Below, one piece after another: positions 49,154 to 56,998 of a DNA stretch of 64,000 nt. Source of the stretch: Ditibartonella apis (GTDB lineage: Bacteria; Pseudomonadota; Alphaproteobacteria; Rhizobiales; Rhizobiaceae); the NCBI RefSeq assembly GCF_001952075.1, contig NZ_LXYU01000004.1, forward strand, positions 248,001-312,000, given 5' to 3'. Every line of letters starts with the position of its first letter. Positions within the stretch are counted from its first letter, which is position 1. Below the pieces are notes generated by a model. That model was not told the origin of the DNA. It did no database searches and worked only from the letters and a program-made list of their open reading frames with translations. Both the position numbers and the translations under genes were made by a program.

Positions 49154-49184
49154 TAAAAAAACGGGCCCAAAAAATCAGGCCCGT
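49154..49184 (-). terminator. Rho-independent terminator of adhP
   Basis: On the minus strand, ACGGGCC, a 10-nt loop, GGCCCGT and then a run of T. It stands 30 bases after the adhP stop codon. Confidence 0.9.
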
Positions 49185-49213
49185 GAAATTTTGATATCAA
49201 AATTTTTTAAGTT

Positions 49214-50248
49214 TTATTTTGTCATATCAAGGACCACACGTCCCTCGATCTTTCCTGCCATCATATCATCAAAGATATGATTGATGTCAGAAAGTTTATC
49301 AGTCGAAATATGCGATTTGACCTTACCCGCAGCTGCGAAATCCAGAGCTTCCTGTAAATCAAGTCGGGTGCCGACGATTGACCCGCGAAGGGTTACACCA
49401 TTGAGCACCATATTGAAAATCGAGACGGGGAAACTACCAGCCGGAAGGCCGTTCATCGCCAGTGTTCCGCCACGTCGGACCATACCCAAAGCTTGTTCAA
49501 ATGCCTTTGGTGATGCAGCCGTAACAACCATACCGTGAACGCCGCCGTCGGTCAGTTTACGCAATTCGGTAGTCGGATCACTATATTTTGTCACATTGAT
49601 GCCGATATCGGCACCCAGCTCTTTGGCAAGTTCTATCTTGTCATCGGCTACGTCGATTGCTGCAACGTTGAATCCCATAGCTTTGGCATATTGGACAGCT
49701 AAATGTCCAAGGCCACCAATTCCCGAAATTCCTACCCAATTGCCAGCCTTGGCATCGGTAACTTTCAAACCTTTATATACAGTGACGCCGGCACACAGGA
49801 TCGGGGCAATTTCATTAAACCCGATATCCTTCGGCAAATGTCCGACGTAATTCGGATCGGCAACGACGTAATCGGCAAAAGCACCATTAACCGAATAACC
49901 TGTATTTAGCTGATTTTCACAAAGGGTTTCCCAACCGGCAAGGCAGTGTGAACAACATCCACATGCCGTATAAAGCCATGGCACGCCAACCCTGTCGCCT
50001 TCTTTTACATGTTTGACTCCTCGGCCAACTGCAGAAACATAGCCTACCCCCTCATGCCCCGGAATAAACGGAGGATTCGGTTTTACGGGCCAGTCGCCAT
50101 GTGCGGCATGTAGATCTGTGTGACATACGCCGCATGCCTGGACACTGACCTGGATCATTCCATCCCCGGGTTCGGGAATCGGTACTTCATCAATGGTAAG
50201 GGGCTTTCCAAATTCACGCACAACCGCGGCTTGCATCGTCTTTGCCAT
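49214..50248 (-). CDS. adhP: Zinc-dependent alcohol dehydrogenase, AdhP type
   Basis: NAD-dependent medium-chain dehydrogenase of 344 residues, interconverting ethanol-like alcohols and aldehydes. The catalytic zinc site lies in GVCHTDLHAAHGDW and PGHEGVG. The structural zinc cysteines are in ACGCCSHCLAGWETLC, and the NAD-binding motif is GISGIGGLGHLAVQYAKAMG (residues about 170-189). Overall it resembles E. coli AdhP. ATG 50248 has AAGGAG eight bases upstream; an in-frame start five codons earlier is unlikely. It stands alone with its own terminator. The AT-rich 1.2-kb spacer upstream holds its promoter and that of the Tor-like operon. Confidence 0.95.
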   Translation of the reverse strand: MAKTMQAAVVREFGKPLTIDEVPIPEPGDGMIQVSVQACGVCHTDLHAAHGDWPVKPNPPFIPGHEGVGYVSAVGRGVKHVKEGDRVGVPWLYTACGCCSHCLAGWETLCENQLNTGYSVNGAFADYVVADPNYVGHLPKDIGFNEIAPILCAGVTVYKGLKVTDAKAGNWVGISGIGGLGHLAVQYAKAMGFNVAAIDVADDKIELAKELGADIGINVTKYSDPTTELRKLTDGGVHGMVVTAASPKAFEQALGMVRRGGTLAMNGLPAGSFPVSIFNMVLNGVTLRGSIVGTRLDLQEALDFAAAGKVKSHISTDKLSDINHIFDDMMAGKIEGRVVLDMTK

Positions 50249-51485
50249 GATGGTCTCCTTCATTGGCTAGGAACACATGAATATTTTCCGAACTCGTTCA
50301 GTTGGTCCACGCATTCCAACAGTGGTTTTTTGACGAATTTTACAGTGGGCGCCCGAAAGCGCACCCTTCGAGATATGGATTGTTTTTGTAATCAAACAAG
50401 TTGTTTTTTGATTATTTCGAACTTATTATCAAAAATATATATTGGATTTTGTATTGATAAAAATAAAACTTCCACCTCAATCGTACTGTTATATTTTTAA
50501 CTTTTCTATATTGTTTCGTTTATGGAAAAAAAGGCGAATGCATACCTAAAATTATTGAATTTTCAAAATTTATCAATTGTTGAAAATAAATTTTTTAATA
50601 ATCCGGACAACTTATGTTCCGGATCATGATCCAAAGTATTTTTTTGGTCAAAATAGTCTTTGGCTGACTTTCATACACTCTACGGTTGATTGACTGATAC
50701 TTTCAAACAGCCAGCTATTTTAATTATTTCCTCTTTTCATGAAATCAAAAAACCCGAGGTTACCAACAAAATGTTCCCTCACACTCAGCGTAGCTTGACC
50801 AAATTTTTGAAGGTTTTTTTGTAGATGTTTACATCCGGATGATCGCGTATCCGACCGTATGAACGGGATTATCAGATGAGAGGGCGCTGTTGAACAAACC
50901 TTAAATTGGTGATTAGCCATAATTTCTCCACCATTACCGAAGTTTTATGCAAAAGTGATGAGAATAATTACGGCACCGAATTAAAAACAGATAGACCGGT
51001 CACTTCTCATAAGCATTCCAAGCAAATGACGGACAATAAACATGACAGTATAATTTAGAAAACAAACCATGCTGAGCATAACTGATTGATATACGCTATG
51101 CAGATTTTACTGATAGAAAAATTATGAGGTCGGAATCAGCGAAAATAAATGATGTTAAAAACTTGTGCTTAAAAATCCGCTTTTACAATTTTTCTCATTG
51201 TGAAAATTATTAATGTACCAAAATTGGATACCTTCGTGACACATTTTTTGGTAATTGATAAATGTTAACTCACAACTTGCTGTTTTTTCAGCGCATTTTA
51301 ATTTTTTTTATTTTTTTGGGAAAATTTTTTTCTGTCACGAAATAGTGATATTTTGCAACTATGAATAGTTCGTTGCGTTTATGTAACGCAAACCGGAGTG
51401 CTTGCCTGTTTTGGAGGTAGAAACAGGTTTAAAGGTTACGAAGAGAGAAATTGAATATAATGTTGTATAGAAGGATGCCAAAAAT
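50249..51485. other. 1.2-kb AT-rich divergent spacer between adhP and the Tor-like operon
   Basis: No supported gene. It contains a 12-bp palindrome GGATCATGATCC (50621-50632) next to a 7-bp inverted repeat ATCCGGA/TCCGGAT, a weak FNR-like site TTGAT-N4-GTTAA (51255-51268), a TCAC-N6-GTGA dyad (51335-51348) and a 7-bp inverted repeat at 51373-51391. Two such sites near the operon start suggest regulated transcription. Confidence 0.5.
51373..51391. promoter_or_regulatory. Candidate operator before the Tor-like operon
   Basis: TTGCGTT, five bases, AACGCAA: a perfect 7-bp dyad whose end lies 95 bases before the cytochrome start codon. It may be a regulator site or a leader hairpin. No regulator gene of the TorR/DorR type is present in this window. 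Confidence 0.4.
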
Positions 51486-53108
51486 ATGAAACGGCTAACC
51501 CGATGGTTTTTGGTCCTTGTTGTAATAGGGATCGTAGGTTTTTTTGTCCTTACCTCCCCGATCACTTGGTCACTTACTCATCCCACACGAGACGTTGCTG
51601 ACAATTCTGCGCCGGATTTGGAAAATGGGCGCATTGTGTTTGTCGCCAGTGACTGCTCGACTTGCCATGCTTCGCCCAATCAGGATAACCCGTTAAAACT
51701 CGGTGGCGGGCGTGCATTGGACACAGAATTCGGGCGTTTTTATATGCCTAATATTTCGTCGGATAAAAAGGACGGCATTGGTAACTGGACACTTGAACAG
51801 TTCACTAAAGCGGTCCGTGAAGGTGTAGGGCCGAATGGCATCATGCCCGATGGACAAAACCTTTATCCGGCATTTCCATACACGTCATATCAGCGTTTGA
51901 CAGCAAATGACGTTCGCGATCTTTTTGCCTACATCAAGTCGCTCGAACCTGTGCAAGGTGTTGCACCTGATCATGATTTGAAATTCCCGTTCAATATGCG
52001 TCGCGGCGTTGGTGTTTGGCGCTTGGCTTTTCTTGATGGCAAACCGTTGTCACCAATGAAAGTTACTCCGACCACTGACACAAAAGACACTAAAGATGAA
52101 CAGGCTCTTCTTGAGCGTGGACGTTATCTTGTTGAAGGTGCCGGACACTGTGCAGAATGCCATTCGACACGTAATTTTATGGGCGTGATAAAGAGCAATC
52201 TACGTTATGGCGGCGGTTCTACTCCTGATGGTAAAGGGCATTTCCCGAACATCAGTCAGGATGATACAGGCATTAAATTCTGGGCTGAAAATTCGATTTT
52301 CAACTATTTGAAAACCGGTCAAAGCCCGATTAACAAAATCGCCGGTGGTGATATGGCGGAAGTTATCAAAAATACGAAGCAACTTCCTGACGGGGATCTT
52401 CGTGCTATGGCTGCCTATATCAAAACATTGCCAGGTGTTGATCTGCCGGCTCCCGGACAGCCTGAATCCAACCATACTTCAAAGCTTGTTATGCTACCCA
52501 CGACAAACAAACTTGATGTTACTTTGCCGACATCGACAGATAGCGCGGTTAAAGGTGCAGACACACTATATGCAGTCTACACAAAACCGTTCTATATTGA
52601 CGAAAATGGTTCAGGGGACGAGGACGGTAAACTTCTGGCCGCAGCAAAACTTGCCGTGCTCGACCACAAAGGCGATAAGCTGAAAGTTCGCCTTGACGGT
52701 TGGCAAATGGCTGGCGCCCCCTCGGTTGTCTATGCTTTACAGGGCCAACGAATTATGTATGCGGTGTTGGGTGACAAAGCGATGGCGTCCTACAAGCTTG
52801 GAAAAGCCGTTGTAGATCCCGAGACAAAGCAAACGTGGTACCCTGTCAGTGTCGAACTGTGGACAAGTGACAAGGATGTCAACGTTTCGATCGGTGATAT
52901 GTGGTCGTACACGTCGGATCTTTTCAGTGCGACGTGTAGCGTTTGCCATTCACTACCTGAACCCGGGCATTTGCTTGCCAACCAGTGGATCGGTAATCTC
53001 AATGCAATGAAGCGCTATACTTCATTGACTCCCGATCAATACCGGTTGCTCCTGAGCTATCTTCAGAACCATTCAAAAGATGTGAATGAAGATCAAGAGG
53101 TACACTAA
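51486..53108 (+). CDS. Tri-heme cytochrome c: AdhB-like di-heme module fused to a TorC-like C-terminal heme domain
   Basis: A 540-residue membrane-anchored periplasmic cytochrome. One hydrophobic segment (residues 7-23) is the anchor. Three CxxCH heme sites are seen: CSTCH 57-61, CAECH 222-226 and CSVCH 484-488. Residues 45-320 look like two domains of alcohol dehydrogenase cytochrome subunits (FGRFYMPNISSDKKDGIGNW; RGRYLVEGAGHCAECHSTRN). Residues 355-532 look like the C-terminal domain of TorC (DTLYAVYTKPFY; GHLLANQWIGNLNAMKRYTS). The tetraheme NapC/NirT half of a normal TorC is absent. Its place before torD and the TorA-like reductase makes it the likely electron donor to that enzyme. AAGGA precedes the ATG. 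Donor and redox partner are inferred. Confidence 0.88.
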   Translation: MKRLTRWFLVLVVIGIVGFFVLTSPITWSLTHPTRDVADNSAPDLENGRIVFVASDCSTCHASPNQDNPLKLGGGRALDTEFGRFYMPNISSDKKDGIGNWTLEQFTKAVREGVGPNGIMPDGQNLYPAFPYTSYQRLTANDVRDLFAYIKSLEPVQGVAPDHDLKFPFNMRRGVGVWRLAFLDGKPLSPMKVTPTTDTKDTKDEQALLERGRYLVEGAGHCAECHSTRNFMGVIKSNLRYGGGSTPDGKGHFPNISQDDTGIKFWAENSIFNYLKTGQSPINKIAGGDMAEVIKNTKQLPDGDLRAMAAYIKTLPGVDLPAPGQPESNHTSKLVMLPTTNKLDVTLPTSTDSAVKGADTLYAVYTKPFYIDENGSGDEDGKLLAAAKLAVLDHKGDKLKVRLDGWQMAGAPSVVYALQGQRIMYAVLGDKAMASYKLGKAVVDPETKQTWYPVSVELWTSDKDVNVSIGDMWSYTSDLFSATCSVCHSLPEPGHLLANQWIGNLNAMKRYTSLTPDQYRLLLSYLQNHSKDVNEDQEVH

Positions 53109-53773
53109 TGGCTGTTGCTCAATCAGAAACGTCGTCGGTCGAAAATCGACAAATATCCACTCAAGAAGATCAGGCTCAGGCCACAATTATCGACTGGTTT
53201 GCCCAGTTGTTTATTGCACCGCCCGGCATCGAAACAGTTGAGAAATGTCGTTCACTTCCCGTTATGACTTTTCTGGGCGAATTTGGTGAAGAGCTTCAAG
53301 CTGTTGAATTGACAACAATGATTGCGGATTTTTTCCGCAATCATTCGGTCGAAGAGCTCAACCACCTTCTTTCGCAACAATACATAAGTTTGTTTGATGG
53401 CGCTTCCGGACCTCTTTCGGTTCCTCCCTATGAAAGCTATTATCGGGATGAAAATGGAAGATTGTTTCAAGCGCCTTATGTTGAAATGTTGGATGTGCTG
53501 ACGAAACTTGACGTTTCGGTAAAGTCTTCCTGCAAGGAACCGGCCGATCATATAGCTTTGGAATTGGCCGCTTTGGCCGAAGCTTTTCGCCAACATGACA
53601 CGGATGCCATTGCCGACATGATAGCACGTCTGGCTTTATGGCTACCTGAAATGAATGCAGCGCTGGGTAAAGTGGCCAGTCACAGTCTCTATGCCCATTT
53701 GGTCGAGTTGCTTATTATTTATCTTTCGTCTTTTAGTCGCCTCTTTGGCAACCAAGACAACATTAAACACTAG
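53108..53773 (+). CDS. torD: TorD/DmsD-family molybdoenzyme chaperone
   Basis: A 221-residue cytoplasmic chaperone that binds the Tat signal of the reductase and helps molybdenum cofactor insertion. The family signature is visible as PPYESYYRDENGRLFQAP, followed by the conserved EPADHIALELAALAEA (the 'E-x-DH' motif). The protein is otherwise helical. Its ATG overlaps the cytochrome stop by one base (TAATG) and the TorA-like gene follows nine bases later, so all three are translated together. The order cytochrome-chaperone-reductase is that of the Rhodobacter dor operon. Confidence 0.9.
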   Translation: MAVAQSETSSVENRQISTQEDQAQATIIDWFAQLFIAPPGIETVEKCRSLPVMTFLGEFGEELQAVELTTMIADFFRNHSVEELNHLLSQQYISLFDGASGPLSVPPYESYYRDENGRLFQAPYVEMLDVLTKLDVSVKSSCKEPADHIALELAALAEAFRQHDTDAIADMIARLALWLPEMNAALGKVASHSLYAHLVELLIIYLSSFSRLFGNQDNIKH

Positions 53774-53782
53774 GAGAATGCG

Positions 53783-56287
53783 ATGTCATTCGACAAAACA
53801 AAAATTACCCTACCGGAAATGAACCGCCGTTCATTTCTTAAAAGTAGTGCTATGTTGACCATGGTCGGTGCCGCGAGCGGTTCACTTCTCAGTCGCGGTG
53901 CACAGGCTCAACCCGCCTCCAAATTGACTATGTCGGGCAGTCACTGGGGTGTTTTCCGCGGCCGTGTTGACCATGGCCGTCTGGTTGAAGTTATACCTTG
54001 GGAACATGACCCGCATCCAACGCCGATGTTGGAAGGCATGATGGATTCAATTTATTCGCCTTCGCGTATTAAATATCCGATGGTTCGTCGTGCCTGGCTC
54101 GAAAAAGGTCCAGGTGCCGATCCTGAAGGGCGTGGAACAGGTGACTTCGTTCGCGTAAGCTGGGATAAGGCTATTGACCTTGTTGCCGGCGAATTGACAC
54201 GCGTTCGCAAGAAATATGGTTCGAACGGACTTTTCGGTGGTTCATATGGCTGGAAAAGCGTTGGCAAATTCCACAATTGCCGGACATTGTTGCGCAGAAT
54301 GTTGAAGACAACCGGTGGTTTCGTAAACTCGCTTGGCGATTATTCTACCGGCGCCGCTCAGGTTATTCTGCCGCACGTTGTCGGGTCTCTTGAAGTCTAT
54401 GAGCAATGCACATCATGGGACGTTGTAAGAGATAATACCAAGACGCTCGTATTCTGGGGATGTAATCCCGTGAATACAGACCAGATCGGCTGGTTGATCG
54501 CTGATCACGGTGCATTTGTAGGCCTCGAAGAAGTTAAGAAAGCCGGTATCCGCGTTATCTGTATAGATCCTATCAAAACAGAAACCTGCCAGTACCTTAA
54601 CGGTGAATGGCTGGCACCTCGCCCGCAAACCGACGTTGCCATGATGCTTGGTATTGCCCATACACTCTACGCGGAAAAACTTCATGACGAAGAATTTCTG
54701 AAAAAATATACCGTCGGCTTCGATAAATTCCTTGCCTATCTGATTGGCAAAGAAGATGGAACACCGAAAACTGCCGAATGGGCTTCGAAAATTTGCGGCA
54801 TTGATGCCGATATCATCAAACAGCTCGCTCGCGATTTTGCTAAAAACCGCACAATGATTGCGGCCGGTTGGTCTATCCAGCGTCAGCATCACGGCGAACA
54901 AGCCCACTGGATGTTGGTCACTCTCTGCTCGATGCTGGGACAAATCGGTTTGCCAGGTGGCGGATTTGGCTTCTCCTACCACTATTGCAGTGGTGGCGCG
55001 CCGACTGCAACGAGTCCTATTCTCGGTGGTATCACTGATGGACCTGCAGCTCCCGTAACGGATTTGCCCGCTGGTTGTCATCCCGGTTCGACTGAATCCG
55101 CCTGTCAGCCAAAATCGAACTCGATTCCTGTTTGCCGCCTTGTCGAAGCCCTTCTCCATCCGGGCAGAACCATAAAGTATAACGGGTCCGACATTGTCTT
55201 GCCTGAAATTCATATGGTTTATTGGGCTGGCGGTAATCCGTTCTCGCACCAGCAGAACCGTAACGAAATGGTTGAGGCCTGGAAAAAACTCGACACATTT
55301 GTTGTCCACGACTTCCAATGGACTGCATCGGCACGTCATGCAGATATTGTCTTACCTGTAACAACCTCTTACGAGCGCAATGATATCGAGCAATTGGGCG
55401 ACTACGCATTGAGCCACATCGTTCCGATGAAGAAACTCGTTGAACCAATGTATGAAGCACGTTCCGATTTCGACATTTTCAGCGATATCTGTGAACGTCT
55501 TGGTAAACGTGACGAATACACTGATGGCATGAATGAAATGGACTGGATCAAGAGTTTCTATGAATCAGCCCGTCTTGAATCTCGTGCCAAAGGCATGGAG
55601 ATGCCGGTTTTTGACACTTTCTGGGAGAGTGAAGAAGCACTCGGTTTCCCTGTCAAGGAAGCGCAAAAACAGTTTGTCCGTTACGCAGATTTCCGCGAAG
55701 ACCCGCTGCTCAATGCTTTGGGTACACCTTCCGGGAAAATCGAAATCTACTCGCTCAACATCGAGAAGATGCATTATGACGATTGCCCTCCCCACCCCAC
55801 ATGGATGGAGCCGATCGAACGTCTCGACGGGCCGACAACAAAATATCCACTTCACATTGCATCCAATCACCCGATTTATCGTCTGCACTCACAATTGTGC
55901 GGTACTAAATTGAGAGAGAAATATGCAATCGGCGGACGTGAACCATGCTGGATTAACCCGAAAGATGCAGAAGCACGTGGTTTGAAAGATGGTGACATTG
56001 CTCGCGCTTATAACGATCGTGGACAGATTCTTGTCGGTATCAAAGTAACCGACGTTATCCGCCCGGGCGTTATTCGTATCAACGAAGGTGGTTGGTATGA
56101 TCCGGTTAACCCGAGAGAGCCGAATTCACTTTGCCGCTATGGCGATGTCAACAACTTGACGACCAGTGTTTCTACGTCAAAATTGGCTCAGGCTAATTGT
56201 GGACAGACAGCGGTCGTGGAAATCGAAAAATTCACTGGCACACTTCCACCGGTTGAAGTCTTCGATGAACCACGTAAAGCTGGTTGA
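53783..56287 (+). CDS. torA: Periplasmic molybdopterin S-/N-oxide reductase (TorA/DorA/TorZ family)
   Basis: An 834-residue enzyme exported by the Tat system: Arg15-Arg16 in MNRRSFLKSSA, cleavage near residue 43 (AQAQP). The family features are clear: GGSYGWKSVGKFHNCRTLLR, the molybdenum ligand Ser188 in GDYSTGAAQ, the cofactor region AGWSIQRQHHGEQAHWM and the C-terminal LHIASNHPIYRLHSQL. There is no N-terminal cysteine cluster for an iron-sulfur centre, as in TMAO, DMSO and biotin-sulfoxide reductases. A Tyr in SYGWKS matches the DorA Tyr114 position. The natural substrate (TMAO, DMSO, methionine sulfoxide or other) cannot be read. AGGAG precedes the ATG. It ends the operon at a strong terminator. 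Confidence 0.93.
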   Translation: MSFDKTKITLPEMNRRSFLKSSAMLTMVGAASGSLLSRGAQAQPASKLTMSGSHWGVFRGRVDHGRLVEVIPWEHDPHPTPMLEGMMDSIYSPSRIKYPMVRRAWLEKGPGADPEGRGTGDFVRVSWDKAIDLVAGELTRVRKKYGSNGLFGGSYGWKSVGKFHNCRTLLRRMLKTTGGFVNSLGDYSTGAAQVILPHVVGSLEVYEQCTSWDVVRDNTKTLVFWGCNPVNTDQIGWLIADHGAFVGLEEVKKAGIRVICIDPIKTETCQYLNGEWLAPRPQTDVAMMLGIAHTLYAEKLHDEEFLKKYTVGFDKFLAYLIGKEDGTPKTAEWASKICGIDADIIKQLARDFAKNRTMIAAGWSIQRQHHGEQAHWMLVTLCSMLGQIGLPGGGFGFSYHYCSGGAPTATSPILGGITDGPAAPVTDLPAGCHPGSTESACQPKSNSIPVCRLVEALLHPGRTIKYNGSDIVLPEIHMVYWAGGNPFSHQQNRNEMVEAWKKLDTFVVHDFQWTASARHADIVLPVTTSYERNDIEQLGDYALSHIVPMKKLVEPMYEARSDFDIFSDICERLGKRDEYTDGMNEMDWIKSFYESARLESRAKGMEMPVFDTFWESEEALGFPVKEAQKQFVRYADFREDPLLNALGTPSGKIEIYSLNIEKMHYDDCPPHPTWMEPIERLDGPTTKYPLHIASNHPIYRLHSQLCGTKLREKYAIGGREPCWINPKDAEARGLKDGDIARAYNDRGQILVGIKVTDVIRPGVIRINEGGWYDPVNPREPNSLCRYGDVNNLTTSVSTSKLAQANCGQTAVVEIEKFTGTLPPVEVFDEPRKAG

Positions 56288-56301
56288 ATGCAGTAAAAAT
56301 A

Positions 56302-56331
56302 AAAGGAGGCGGGTTTTCGCCTCCTTTTTTT
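56302..56331 (+). terminator. Rho-independent terminator of the Tor-like operon
   Basis: AAAGGAGGC (56302-56310), 8-nt loop, GCCTCCTTT (56319-56327) and more T: a perfect 9-bp stem 14 bases after the stop codon. Confidence 0.93.
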
Positions 56332-56433
56332 GTTTCTTTTTTAATGATTTAACGCGATAATTCACTTGAATTGAAAATCGCACTTGATCTTCTAGGCATT
56401 GCACTTTAATACCGCCTAAAGTTATTTCTTAAC

Positions 56434-56509
56434 GGGGCTATAGCTCAGCTGGGAGAGCGCTTGCATCGCACGCAAGAGGCCAGCGGTTCGATTCCGCTTA
56501 GCTCCACCA
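56434..56509 (+). tRNA. tRNA-Ala (anticodon CGC)
   Basis: A complete 76-base cloverleaf. Acceptor GGGGCTA pairs with TAGCTCC (one G-T), D arm GCTC/GAGC, anticodon arm CTTGC/GCAAG with loop ATCGCAC (anticodon CGC, reads GCG), T arm AGCGG/CCGCT with loop TTCGATT, and CCA is encoded. It stands alone between the Tor-like terminator and a minus-strand gene. Confidence 0.97.
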
Positions 56510-56998
56510 AATTTCGCATTTCTTGGTAAATATTTCTGTTCAAACTGTGCTTTAGCTATGCAGGTTCACTTCTCACTTTCGTGGGGATACTTTTGATGTC
56601 TGAATACAATTGAAAAGATTTAGCTTACGAATTGGACGACGACAATTTACTTTAAAAAAGCACAAAAAACAGGAAGAAGAGTTATAAATTTATATTTAGT
56701 TCTCGTCGTGGCTTGATTGGTAAAACCAATCAATTGCTTTTAATCACTGTTCATCCATTTCGTTATTTGTCAGCGATGAGCGTGAGCATTACCATGATTG
56801 TTGACGACGAAATCAGCTATAAACGCCGGTGAACATTCTACCTCTTCCAATACGCCAATCAGAGTGCAAAATTTCTGCATAATTCGTGCTTATACTCCTC
56901 CTTGATAAACATGCATTAGCTCATAGATAAAGTTTTTCTTTGCCGTTATGCCGCCAAAAATCGATTTCCGAACTAATAGGAAAGAGTACGTTATCTAT
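56510..56998. other. Spacer downstream of tRNA-Ala
   Basis: About 490 bases without a supported gene. There is no sign of an integrase or of a repeated tRNA 3' end, so no integrated element at this tRNA. The one clear structure is the inverted repeat at 56714-56734. Confidence 0.5.
56714..56734. repeat. Perfect 9-bp inverted repeat
   Basis: TTGATTGGT, three bases, ACCAATCAA. The stem is AT-rich and is followed by only a short T-run (plus strand), so it is a poor terminator. It may be an operator or a small palindromic repeat. Confidence 0.4.

Noticed and set aside
48964-49194. 76-codon plus-strand frame
   Set aside because: Runs through the adhP terminator hairpin, low complexity end, no ribosome site.
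50720-50920. 66-codon minus-strand frame in the adhP/Tor spacer
   Set aside because: No family resemblance and no supporting context.
54413-55339. 308-codon open frame on the minus strand
   Set aside because: Fully antisense to the TorA-like reductase, which has strong family motifs; no domain or ribosome site in the antisense frame.
56434-56998. Genomic island integrated at tRNA-Ala
   Set aside because: No integrase, no repeated tRNA end and ordinary genes on both sides.
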